Origin: Luidia sarsii
Taxonomy: Eukaryota > Echinodermata > Asteroidea > Paxillosida > Luidiidae
Direction of reading: 5' to 3'
Assembly (NCBI GenBank): GCA_949987565.1
Contig: OX465104.1
Span: 510,501 to 574,500, forward strand
DNA: 64,000 nucleotides
Positions within the stretch are counted from its first letter, which is position 1. Every line of letters begins with the position of its first letter. Below, piece after piece: positions 54,911 through 64,000 of the stretch. The notes below the pieces were generated by a model, which saw nothing but the letters and a program-made list of their open reading frames with translations, had not been told where the DNA came from and did no database searches. The position numbers and the translations under genes are program-made.

Positions 54911-55493
54911 GTACACAGTGCTCTCCGCACTCCGTATATAGTGCTCTCCGGACTCTGTATACAGTGCTCTCCGGACTCCGTACACAGTGCTCTCCGCACT
55001 CTGTACACAGTGCTCTCCGCACTCCGTATATAGTGCTCTCCGGACTCTGTATACAGTGCTCTCCGGACTCCGTACACAGTGCTCTCCGCACTCTTTACAC
55101 AGTGCTCTCCGCACTCCGTATATAGTGCTCTCCGCACTCTTTACACAGTGCTCTCCGCACTCTGTACACAGTGCTCTCCGCACTCTGTACACAGTGCTCT
55201 CCGCACTCTGTATACAGTGCTCTCCGCACTCTGTACACAGTACTCTCCGACTCTGTATACAGTGCTCTCCGCACTCTGTATACAGTGCTCTCCGCACTCC
55301 GTATACAGTGCTCTCCGCACTCCGTATATAGTGCTCTCCGCACTCCGTACACAGTGCTCTCCGCACTCCGTATACAGTGCTCTCCGCACTCCGTATATAG
55401 TGCTCTCCGCACTCCGTATATACAGTGCTCTCCGAACTCCGTATACAGCGCTCTCCGCACTCCGTATAAAGTGCTCTCCGCACTCCGGGTACA
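54911..55493. repeat. 23-bp minisatellite, ~25 copies
   Basis: Unit 'AGTGCTCTCCGCACTCYGTA' + YAC, with Y changes and rare single-base indels. The period is not a multiple of three and the unit has no stop in any frame on either strand, so long open frames (up to 206 codons, minus) appear in every frame. No signal peptide, composition bias or start context argues for translation. Confidence 0.96.
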
Positions 55494-55499
55494 TAGGGC

Positions 55500-56125
55500 C
55501 TTTTCCAGTATTAGGCTTCTCGTTTAGGTAAGGCGATATGCGCATGTTTTCATTTCGTGATATCATTTCCTTGGGAATTGGGGCTCGACATTTCTCCCTT
55601 TTCTTTTGGAGGGGGTTTCCACATTTAGCGTTCGCCTTATCACGACGCGGTATCACTTTCCCTACGCCCGGAGGTAAACAACATGATGGGTGGCATAACC
55701 CGCCCTACTTTCTCTCTCGGCGGAATAGTTTTGGTATTGGTTTTACCCGCCGTCTTTAATTCTCCGAATTTAACATTTCACTGGAAATCTGGTTTTCCCC
55801 TGTCATGTAGTACTTTAATATCGTGAACTATTCAACTGTAATCCAGCTCGCTATACTTTGATGTGCCAAGTACTTGTCGCCGAAACCTTTCCCTTTTTGG
55901 AGTCAAAATTATGCCAGAAGAATTCACATCAACTCAGTGGCAGTTTGGCATATGCAAATCGATGTGTTCAGGATTGGTTCCATGTGCACGTATTTACTGC
56001 TTTAGACTAATTCCCTATCCAATCCCATGTAACGCCAAGCTAGCATATCTACAATAATTATATCTAACTCACTTATTGAGCAAATGATCAGAAAACTCCT
56101 CATGCAAATCATTACGACACTTAGG
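55500..56125. other. Intergenic, no feature seen
   Basis: No supported gene or repeat. Confidence 0.3.
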
Positions 56126-56127
56126 CT

Positions 56128-56266
56128 ATTCCCTATCCGATCCCTATCCTATCCCTATCCGATCCCTATCCGATCCCTATCCGATCCCTATCCGATCCCT
56201 GTCCGATCCCTATCCGATCCCTAATCAGTCCCTATCCGATCCCTATCCGATCTCTATCCGATCCGT
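56128..56266. repeat. 11-bp minisatellite (CCCTATCCGAT)n, ~12 copies
   Basis: Regular CCCTATCCGAT units with few substitutions. Confidence 0.95.
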
Positions 56267-56269
56267 CCC

Positions 56270-57605
56270 GTGGAACATGAAGCTATAGCGCGTCCACGAT
56301 ATACCGAACTCGTTTACTGAGCCAATTATCGATTGTCACCTCAGACCCTTTCTGTGCCCAACCCTCATCCCATCCCGGGGTCACATCTAAGGCGCTGTTA
56401 TAAAGCGCTACCCAGATAGGTCTTCCATTGCTCCATGGTTGTATGTATGCCAACAATGGCAGGAAGCCTTTAATACGAGCTATTGGAAATCGACTTACGA
56501 TTTGTTGCTTATTACACCTCCAAGGATTGCCCGACGATAGATCCTTGTAAACACACACACGTTTGATTATGGACTTTATTTTCTTTACTTTGTTTGGATG
56601 TATCGTGCTGGCTGTTTTGACATGTGTTGGTTTTTGTAGGGATTCATTCTCCCAAAGCGCTTGGTATCCTTCGATAAAAGGCTCCCTATTATGTTTATTA
56701 TTTCATGCATGATTCTTACAGATTCTATAACGGTGAGTCTGCAAACTGCTCAATGAATTGAATGACCGATATGCATATCTTAAAAATGTAGATTCAAGCA
56801 GGACATTTCTTATGTTAAACTTAAAGGTAGAATCATTTTCCTTTTCAAAACGGTCCTGGTATGATAGGAGCGTGGGTTTGTTCTGTGACATCGATCTACT
56901 TGATCCCCGGCAATCCCGCGCTAATTGCTAAAGCACCTGCAAGTGTCCTCTTTATCTCACTTCGTAACAGGTGCATGGAGTCCTTGTGTGCGTTTGTCTT
57001 GCCCATGAGGCAGATGTCAGACGGAGAGCGTGGACTCGTGAGCTCTGTTGTCGTGTGCAACTCAGAGCAAGGTTGACTGACTGATTGACTGATTGTCAGT
57101 GTTTACACCGAGTGTTCATGTGTCAGTTCGATTTGTGTAAATCCGAATTGTAGCCTTATAGGGTAGAGAACATAAGCTGGTATGCGCATCTTACCACCCC
57201 TGCCCCGCCCCCTCCCCTAGTCATGTGATTGTGAGTCCGCTTGGTAACCATAACGGCAAGGCCTTGTGTACCATTCCACGCCAGCCAGTTAAATCAAGAC
57301 GGTACACCACACATGTATCCGGCAGGCCCGTTGCCTCCTTGATAGACGTGGGAGCATTCCTTTCTTCCGGCCAGCAGTCATGAAAACTGTGCCATAGTAC
57401 GATCACAACACTGGCTAATGGTCCCTTTTCCCGCCCCGTTGTTCCATCAATCTCACCACAGGATTGGTCATTTTTAACCCGTCATAATCACCCCCTTCTC
57501 CTCTCTTCTCCACCTCCTTGGTCCCACCGTGGAGGGTCCCACTAAACTCTTCCCACCAACCCATCCACCCACCACCCGAAAAAACAAACAGACCTGAAAC
57601 CTTCG
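56270..57605. other. Intergenic; one decayed family B trace
   Basis: 56738-56870 retains family B order (GCAAACTGCTCAATGAATTG, ATTCAAGCAGGACATTTC, CGGTCCTGGTATGATAGG) but is strongly decayed. Otherwise no feature. Confidence 0.35.
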
Positions 57606-57610
57606 CTCTG

Positions 57611-57710
57611 ATTGGCTGACCAGAGGCGAGCCTCCGTCACTGAGGCCGTTCTTGATTGGTCCGCCCCAGCAGCCGTGATGCTTACGTCACCTCGGACTTT
57701 GGGATATAAA
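57611..57710 (+). promoter_or_regulatory. Promoter of the second secreted-protein gene
   Basis: Inverted CCAAT boxes (ATTGG at 57611-57615 and 57655-57659), a CRE-like TTACGTCA at 57682-57689 and TATAAA at 57705-57710, in conventional order. A start near 57735-57740 would give a ~130-nt 5' UTR. The CRE/CCAAT/TATA layout predicts an inducible or tissue-specific gene (inference). Confidence 0.75.
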
Positions 57711-57868
57711 CACCGGGCCGGTGACAACACCGGCAGAAAAAAACAAACGTGAGACCACCGCTCAGACCCGAAGCCACAAAGAGCCGAGATATTGTTTTGA
57801 TCAAGATCTAAGAAGACTTGCCAAGAGTTTGTGTTTGTCGACGAGAAAACTTCCCACACAGTGCCACA

Positions 57869-57962
57869 ATGAACCGAGCCTGCTTGACTCTCCTGGCAGT
57901 GATGATCGCTCTGTGTACCACCTCGTTTCCACACTGCACAGCAGTACGACTTAATTTGCAAG
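57869..57962 (+). CDS. First coding exon of a secreted protein (signal peptide), incomplete gene
   Basis: ATG in good context (CCACAATGA, A at -3) opens a 31-codon exon: MNRACLTLLAVMIALC, then TTSFPHCTA and VRLNLQ. It ends phase 1 at AAG|GTAAGT, a consensus donor. Residues 1 to about 25 form a typical signal peptide (short basic start, hydrophobic core, small residues CTA before the cleavage site). The rest of the protein must lie in downstream exons. I found no convincing second exon before 64000, so the gene probably continues outside the window, with a first intron over 6 kb that contains the 19-bp minisatellite. Product unknown. Exon length, phase and TATA promoter parallel the gene at 33019. 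Confidence 0.68.
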
Positions 57963-58218
57963 GTAAGTTGGCCCCCGGTAGTACAACTTGATTCCCAAGG
58001 AAAAACAACTTAGAGCCTGTATATCGGTGTTGCTTTTGCAATTGTGATTCTGCGTCTGGGACGTTACAAGCTTGTTCAAAACGCAGTGATGCCTTTAACA
58101 GGCGTGATGGGCGAGAGGGATCATCTGGAATCATTGACACAAGCACAGTGCTGCTGGTGTTTGTGTCCTGGGTCGTAGATATAAGAACAAGAGGGAAATT
58201 CCGCACACGCTGTTCATT

Positions 58219-58248
58219 CTATATACATGTATATATACATGTATATAG
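58219..58248. repeat. (TATATACATG) palindromic microsatellite
   Basis: CTATATACATGTATATATAC + ATGTATATAG, fully self-complementary. Confidence 0.85.
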
Positions 58249-58400
58249 GACGTGAATGTGGGAGTCCCCTATGTCGACATGTCAGTCCGTGTTAGCAACG
58301 GCTGCGTCTGACATGCGTGTGACCCCCGGGCGATCAATCACGGCGTAATCCAAGTTTCCTCAGAAAGCCACCCAGAGTTCAGGCTTCTCACTGAGAGGCA

Positions 58401-59185
58401 GTTAGCCCATAGCTCCATGGTTAGCCCATAGCTCTATGGTTAGCCCATAGCTCCATGGTTAGCCCATAGCTCTATGGTTAGCCCATAGCTCCATGGTTAG
58501 CCCGTAGCTCCATGGTTAGCCCGTAGCTCCATGGTTAGCCCGTAGCTCCATGGTTAGCCCATAGCTCCATGGTTAGCCCGTAGCTCCATGGTTAGCCCAT
58601 AGCTCCATGGTTAGCCCATAGCTCCATGGTTAGCCCGTAGCTCCATGGTTAGGCCATAGCTCCATGGTTAGCCCATAGCCCCATGGTTAGCCCATAGCTC
58701 CATGGTTAGCCCATAGCTCCATGGTTAGCCCATAGCTCCATGGTTAGCTCGTAGCTCCATGGTTAGCCCATAGCTCCATGGTTAGCCCATAGCTCCATGG
58801 TTAGCCCATAGCTCAATGGTTAGCCCATAGCTCCATGGTTAGCCCATAGCTCCATGGTTAGCCCATAGCCCCATGGTTAGCCCATAGCTCCATGGTTAGC
58901 CCATAGCTCCATGGTTAGCCCATAGCTCCATGGTTAGCCCATAGCTCCATGGTTAGCCCGTAGCTCCATGGTTAGCCCATAGCCCCATGGTTAGCTCGTA
59001 GCTCCATGGTTAGCCCATAGCCCCAAGGTTAGCTCGTAGCTCCATGGTTAGGCCATAGCCCCATGGTTAGCTCGTAGCTCCATGGTTAGCCCATAGCTCC
59101 ATGGTTAGCTCGTAGCTCCATGGTTAGCCCATAGCCCCATCGTTAGCTCGTAGCTCCATGGTTAGCCCATAGCTCCATGGTTAGC
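58401..59185. repeat. 19-bp minisatellite, ~41 copies
   Basis: Unit 'GTTAGCCCATAGCTCCATG' with CATAG/CGTAG, CTCC/CCCC and GCCC/GCTC variants. Almost every unit junction makes CCATGG. It lies in the presumed first intron of the gene starting at 57869. No ORF significance. Confidence 0.97.
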
Positions 59186-59265
59186 GAGGCTCTATCGGCT
59201 GGAGTGACTACATTAATGTAGCCCTGTCGTAATTGTAAAAACAAGTACCCCAGGAAGTAATTGAA

Positions 59266-59454
59266 GTGATTTTAAAGTTCTCAAAATTTAGTGGGCCTGA
59301 CGTTTTGATCCTAGCAGGACCTTTCTCAAAGGCAGAGTCACACTGCCTTTGAGAAAGTTTCTGCTAGGATCGAAAAGTCAGGCCCACTTAATTTCGAGAT
59401 TCGAATTTTGGTAATTTTAGTCTGTAAGTAGTTTGCAACATTTTTGTATATCAC
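59266..59454. mobile_element. Repeat family B, fullest right arm
   Basis: CTCAAAATTTAGTGGGCCTG, ACGTTTTGATCCTAGCAGGA, CCTTTCTCAAAGGCAGAGTC, then ACTGCCTTTGAGAAAGTTTC, TGCTAGGATCGAAAAGTCAG, GCCCACTTAATTTCGAGATT, TTGGTAATTTTAGTCTGTAA, GCAACATTTTTGTATATCAC. The right end GTATATCAC is the inverse of the left end GTGATATAC at 27545, which defines the element's termini. Confidence 0.92.
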
Positions 59455-59459
59455 TTTGG

Positions 59460-62400
59460 TTTTGAAGTTATAAAAAATTTACCTTTTTTTTCCAATACAT
59501 TGGTTTTTCTCTTGATTTCCTATTGTTGAAATCATGGGTCTTATATAGGGCTAGTAATGTACTAGTATTGTACTGTAGCCCTTCGCTCACACCTCACGGA
59601 ACAATGGTATTAGTCATTGGGGTTGATCAATCACGCGAATAATATTGCGTTAGTTTCCCCCGACTGATTTGAAATAAGCGCTCATTGATCCTGTGTAGCT
59701 ACCGTACACATTTCCATACGAATCGTGCGATCAGACCACCGACTGGTGCACTATTGCACCGCAGGGAAGTAATTGCATTGAAATGGCGTGATTTTGATTT
59801 TATCGTTAAGTTCGAGGCATGCGCTGGCCTTATTTGAGTCCATTCTCTCTGAAGTGGTTTGAGGGTACACTTGACCGCTTGAAGGGTCTATGTCTATTCC
59901 TCTATATAGAGATGTATATCGGCATATCTTTCAGCGTTTTGCATGTTGCAGTTGAAATCTTGGAACTATTGCCTCGAGTACCCGTTCTTTGTGTTGTCAT
60001 TGTTTGTGTTGTGAGTTTTTCCTAAATGATTAATGGACTGCATGGGTAAGGATAAGATTGTAACTCAACAACGAATGGTTTTTGTGTGTCTTATTCTTGC
60101 CGTTACGCTGTGCTCGGCTCATAAATAGGCTATCATGATATTTTCATGTTCTGATTTTTTTATTGACAATCGACAATATACTGAAGAGACGTTGGGCAAA
60201 TCAAAATCTTTCCAATCAGAAATCTAATGGGCCCAAAGAAGGCAAGAAAGGGTAAAATAAGACTTATTTTTCTTCAAATATTCTTCAATTTTAAATTTTA
60301 TCAAAAAAACGTTAAAAGAGGTTTTATCAGAAAATTTAGCTCGTTCTGTTTTTACTGACAATAATAGAAAATAGACCTGGCTATCAAGTGTGAACAATGT
60401 TGGACAATAGGTTGCTTAAAGAATTGCACAACATTCGTTCTACAGTGTTGCTTACAGTCATGAATACGCACTTTCGTACCTTGCTGTAATTTCGCTGAAT
60501 AATTGTTACTCTCTCGATTCGAAACTGTTTTTGTTTGAGTTCTTTGCGCAAAAAGAAATCGGTCGGTCGGTGGGCGGGGCACTGAGACCGCGGGGGGGGG
60601 GGGGGGGGGGCGTGTGATTGCGATGCACTTGCAGCGTGCCTGGAAAGTGTGTTACCCACGGCAACAGGTGCCTATGGGCGGGTCTGCGAGTACATTGGTG
60701 GGGGCGGTGGTGGGGTGCAGAAGGATCGAGGGAGGGGAAAGGTCTGATCCTGGGGGTCGTTATCTCTTCCTCACCTCGAACCCCAAACTCAGCAGAGAGG
60801 AAGGGAAGGAGGTAGTGGTGTGTCCCTGAAATCGATTAGAAACAAAGAAAGGAACTACCCTACCACTCAAAAAGACCTCCCATTAGTATCTGCATTTCGT
60901 GCCTTTCCGCTGCACGTAGCCAAGCGGTGGGTATAACTATAGGTCGTTTTCTGGGTTCGACAAACTTTTCCACTTTGGGCCACTGCAGCACCCCGTCGTT
61001 TGTGAACGGAAGTGCCCATCATACCACCATCATACCCAGTCGTACGATGCGCGTGTTGTGCAATCCTCGGGTGCAGGTTCCCCAATTTTTTCTTCGATTC
61101 TGCTAAAAAAAAAAGGGTGCGCGCTTGCACGCGTGCAGGTAGTGACTCTGCCTCACATCCGTTCTTGCTCACGTGGAAATGCCGGGACTTTTTTTTAAAG
61201 CCACCTGGCTTTCAATTGTATTTTCGAAACTACATGGTAATGGAACTGACTAACGTGCACGGGCTTTACCAATGATGAAATCATTCGATTGTTTGATTTC
61301 TGTCGAGTAATGTCCCCAAATATTGTAATGACTGGTCCGGATCATGCCGCTGATTTCTGAAGTATTTGAAACATCTCTGTCTGCCCATGAAGCTATCCAC
61401 AATCTGCCAGAGTGAATTACATGTACACTGCCACTAGTCTCAAGCTGAATTCATTGACTATGGCTTCTTATATCATGATACACGATTGTCTTATTGTAGG
61501 AGCCGTAGCGTCATCGTAGACTCGTGTGTTAATCTAAGCAGTTGTACAATGTCATTAGCTCGGTATTTTTTGCGCTATATGATTTGGAAGTGAATGTCCC
61601 TTTTTGGCGGGGGGGGGGGGGTGTACCAGTCAACTCTCACATTCAGCGGAGTCGTGTTTTTGTGTTGGAGCATGGTTGGACTTGGAGTAACTTGGAGATA
61701 CCAAGGAGGTATTATACCTCCTTGGAGATTCCTTGGCCGATGGTAGCAGTGTCTCTATTGGGGCTAAAAGTACATCACATGCCGTATCCGATCTCAACCG
61801 CATAGCAAGGCATAGGTCCCCCCTTCCCATGTATCATGAACAACTCTCAAGTGTTCGACAATTCATTGCTGGGATTGGTCGTGCATGTAGTGGGTCTTGT
61901 GCGGCTTCCGTGGCGCGCAGTTGCTTGGCATTCCTGCCGTCGTTGAAATAAATAAGACGGGGAGCAACCCGACGCTGGAGGTGTTGACACAGCGCCTACG
62001 AGGTGTCAGCCGACCAATCTGTCAAGCTGACAAATTGTCCGTTAAAGGGGAGAGTGGAGTCACGGTCGCGGTCTGTAAATTGGTACAAAATAGTGGCCTG
62101 AAGATTGAACCTCGTGTGGCGTGATGGTTATGTGCATGCGGGGCGTCTTAATGTACTAACACACAAGCCACTTTCAAGACATGGGCATACCTCCTTGGTT
62201 TAGACAGGAGCCTTATACTCTTGCCTGTGGTGTGCGCTCCCATCGACATTCGACAGCAAAATGAATTCTCCTTAAACCGAAAACATTAAGAAGACCTGAT
62301 GTCTTGCCCGAGCAGACACACGATGCAATGTGGCAAATAGTAAGTTCACGACTGACCCATTGTTGCGGTTGAAAGTACAACTACAACTGCACAAGACTTC

Positions 62401-62760
62401 GAAAACACCAATACAGGAACATGCGGTTAGCTGTTTGCTAAGGCCATTCAAAGGGCACTACTGGTAATATATATCAATAATGTACCATACTGATTCTGTT
62501 GTACCATGGTTGTACACATGACAGTATATATATAACCCCGTTTAGTTGTTTACATGTCAATTGAATTAAGATGCCGTTTCGATCACGACATCTTACTGTA
62601 AACCCAAGTGGCTATTCTGTAACAGAAATGGGAAGAGGGATAATTCCTCAAAGGATTAGATCTGAGCCACAAAGCCCTGGAACATCCCTCTGATCCCCTA
62701 GCTCAGACCATCTGACAGGTCAGAGTTAACCATCATATCTTGTCTAAGGCCGGATAAGAA
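59460..62760. other. Probable intron/intergenic; homopolymers and a small palindrome only
   Basis: Contains G19 (60592-60610), a second G-run near 61608-61621, and a 25-bp perfect palindrome (61701-61725; CCAAGGAGGTA, TTA, TACCTCCTTGG). Candidate second exons for the 57869 gene were examined at 59928 and 59946. Both are open in the required phase, but in T-rich, compositionally poor sequence. No gene is called. Confidence 0.35.
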
Positions 62761-62825
62761 GACAGAATTGAACAGCTGCAACTGCGAGGAAGACAAGCCC
62801 CTCCTATGTCTCTTCCATGTAACCT

Positions 62826-64000
62826 CGACCCACCTCACCCCATTCCCATCCTACTTCCGCCCATCTCACACCACCCCCCTGTACCCCCTCGATACCCCAC
62901 CTCACCCCATTCCCATCCCACCTCAGCCCATTTCACACCACTCCCATCTACCCCCTCGATACCCCACCTCAGCCCATTCCCATCCCACCTCAGCCCATCT
63001 CACTCTCACACCACCCCCATCTACCCCCTCGATACCCCACCTCACCCCCATTCCCATCCTACCTCAGCCCATTTCACACTACCCCCATCTACCTCCTCGA
63101 TACCCCACCTCACCCCATTCCAATCCCATCTCAGCCCATCTCACACCACCCCCATCTACCCCCTCGATACCCCACCTTAGCCCATTCCCATCCCACCTCA
63201 GCCCATCTCACACCACCCCATCTACCCCCTCGATACCCCACCTCACCCCCATTCCCATCCCACCTCAGCCCATCTAACACCACCCCATCTACCCCCTCGA
63301 TACCCCACCTCACCCCCATTCCCATCCCACCTCAGCCCATCTCACACCACCCCATCTACCCCCTCGATACCCCACCTCACCCCCATTCCCATCCCACCTC
63401 AGCCCATCTCACACCACCCCATCTACCCCCTCGATACCCCACCTCAGCCCATTCCCATCCCACCTCAGCCCATCTCACACCACCCCATCTACCCCCTCGA
63501 TGCCCCACCTCAGCCCATTCCCATCCCACCTCAGCCCATCTCACACCACCCCCATCTACCCCCTCGATACCCCACCTCACCCCCATTCCCATCCCACCTC
63601 AGCCCATCTCACACCACCCCCATCTACCCCCTCGATACCCCACCTCACCCCCATTCCCATCCCACCTCAGCCCATCTCACACCACCCCCATCTATACCCC
63701 CTCGATACCCCACCTCACCCCCATTCCCATCCCACTTCAGCCCATTTCACACCACCCCCATCTACCCCCTCGATACCCCACCTTAGCCCATTCCCATCCC
63801 ACCTCAGCCCATTTCACACCACCCCCATCTACCCCCTCGATACCCCCACCTCACCCCCATTCCCATCCTACCTCAGCCCATTTCACACTACCCCCATCTA
63901 CCTCCTCGATACCCCACCTCACCCCCATTCCCATCCCATCTCAGCCCATCTCACACCACCCCCATCTACCTCCTCGATACCCCACCTCACCCCCATTCCC
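62826..64000. repeat. ~67-bp minisatellite, ~17 copies, continuing past the window
   Basis: Unit: 'CCCATCTACCCCCTCGATAC', 'CCCACCTCACCCCCATTCCC', 'ATCCCACCTCAGCCCATCTC', 'ACACCAC'. Length varies 65-69 bp. C-rich on the plus strand. Open frames of 64-169 codons are artefacts. Confidence 0.96.

Noticed and set aside
59928..60025. Candidate second exon for the gene starting at 57869
   Set aside because: Open in the required phase after two AGs (59927 region and 59945 region), but the encoded sequence is T-rich, hydrophobic and arbitrary; no domain.
62768..63277. 169-codon Pro/His/Ser-rich frame
   Set aside because: Read-through of the 67-bp minisatellite.
1..64000. CRISPR arrays, bacterial operons, phage or organelle DNA
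   Set aside because: Tandem repeats here lack unique regular spacers. Spliced genes, TATA/Inr promoters, poly(A) signals and SINEs show nuclear animal-type DNA.

Overview
The window is 64 kb of eukaryotic, intron-rich genomic DNA with few genes. The likely source is a marine invertebrate deuterostome, with an echinoderm as my best guess. The guess rests on four things: long intergenic stretches full of short interspersed and fold-back repeats, frequent AGGCCTA words, an oocyte/embryo-type linker histone, and a secreted protein resembling the complement C3a domain. I see no bacterial, phage or organellar features.

Layout. 0-3.4 kb: intergenic, with a 72-bp minisatellite and repeat fragments. 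3.5-4.25 kb (minus): a single-exon linker histone H1 gene that lacks the histone 3' stem-loop. 5.5-8.95 kb: a set of possible exons, including a CCAAT/CRE-type promoter leading to a phase-1 start exon at 6.0 kb. 9-16 kb: intergenic, ending in 0.8 kb of (CT)n and 0.3 kb of (ATCTCATTTC)n. 16.39 kb: a 59-bp internal exon with near-ideal splice sites, frame-compatible with the 6.0 kb start exon. 17-32 kb: intergenic, dominated by two repeat families (called A and B here), tRNA-derived SINEs, MITE-like elements and LINE tails. 32.86-35.4 kb (plus): the best-supported protein gene besides H1. It has two exons and a TATA+Inr promoter and encodes a 189-residue secreted, eight-cysteine, anaphylatoxin-like protein. 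36-51 kb: more repeats, including the main family A array (48.5-49.1 kb), a 0.4 kb fold-back element and a 1 kb (CCCAT)n array. 51.75-53.85 kb: a 2 kb (CCCAT)n satellite. 54.9-55.5 kb: a 23-bp minisatellite. 57.6-57.96 kb (plus): promoter and signal-peptide exon of a second secreted-protein gene. Its first intron holds a 19-bp x ~41 minisatellite and probably runs off the window. 62.8-64 kb: a 67-bp minisatellite cut by the window edge.

The two secreted-protein genes share a plan: a TATA promoter, then a first coding exon that is essentially only the signal peptide, ending in a phase-1 intron. Nothing shows that the genes act together. The most unusual signals are the stand-alone anaphylatoxin-like protein and repeat family A. 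Every intact family A unit carries an exact match to the consensus stem-loop of replication-dependent histone mRNA 3' ends.
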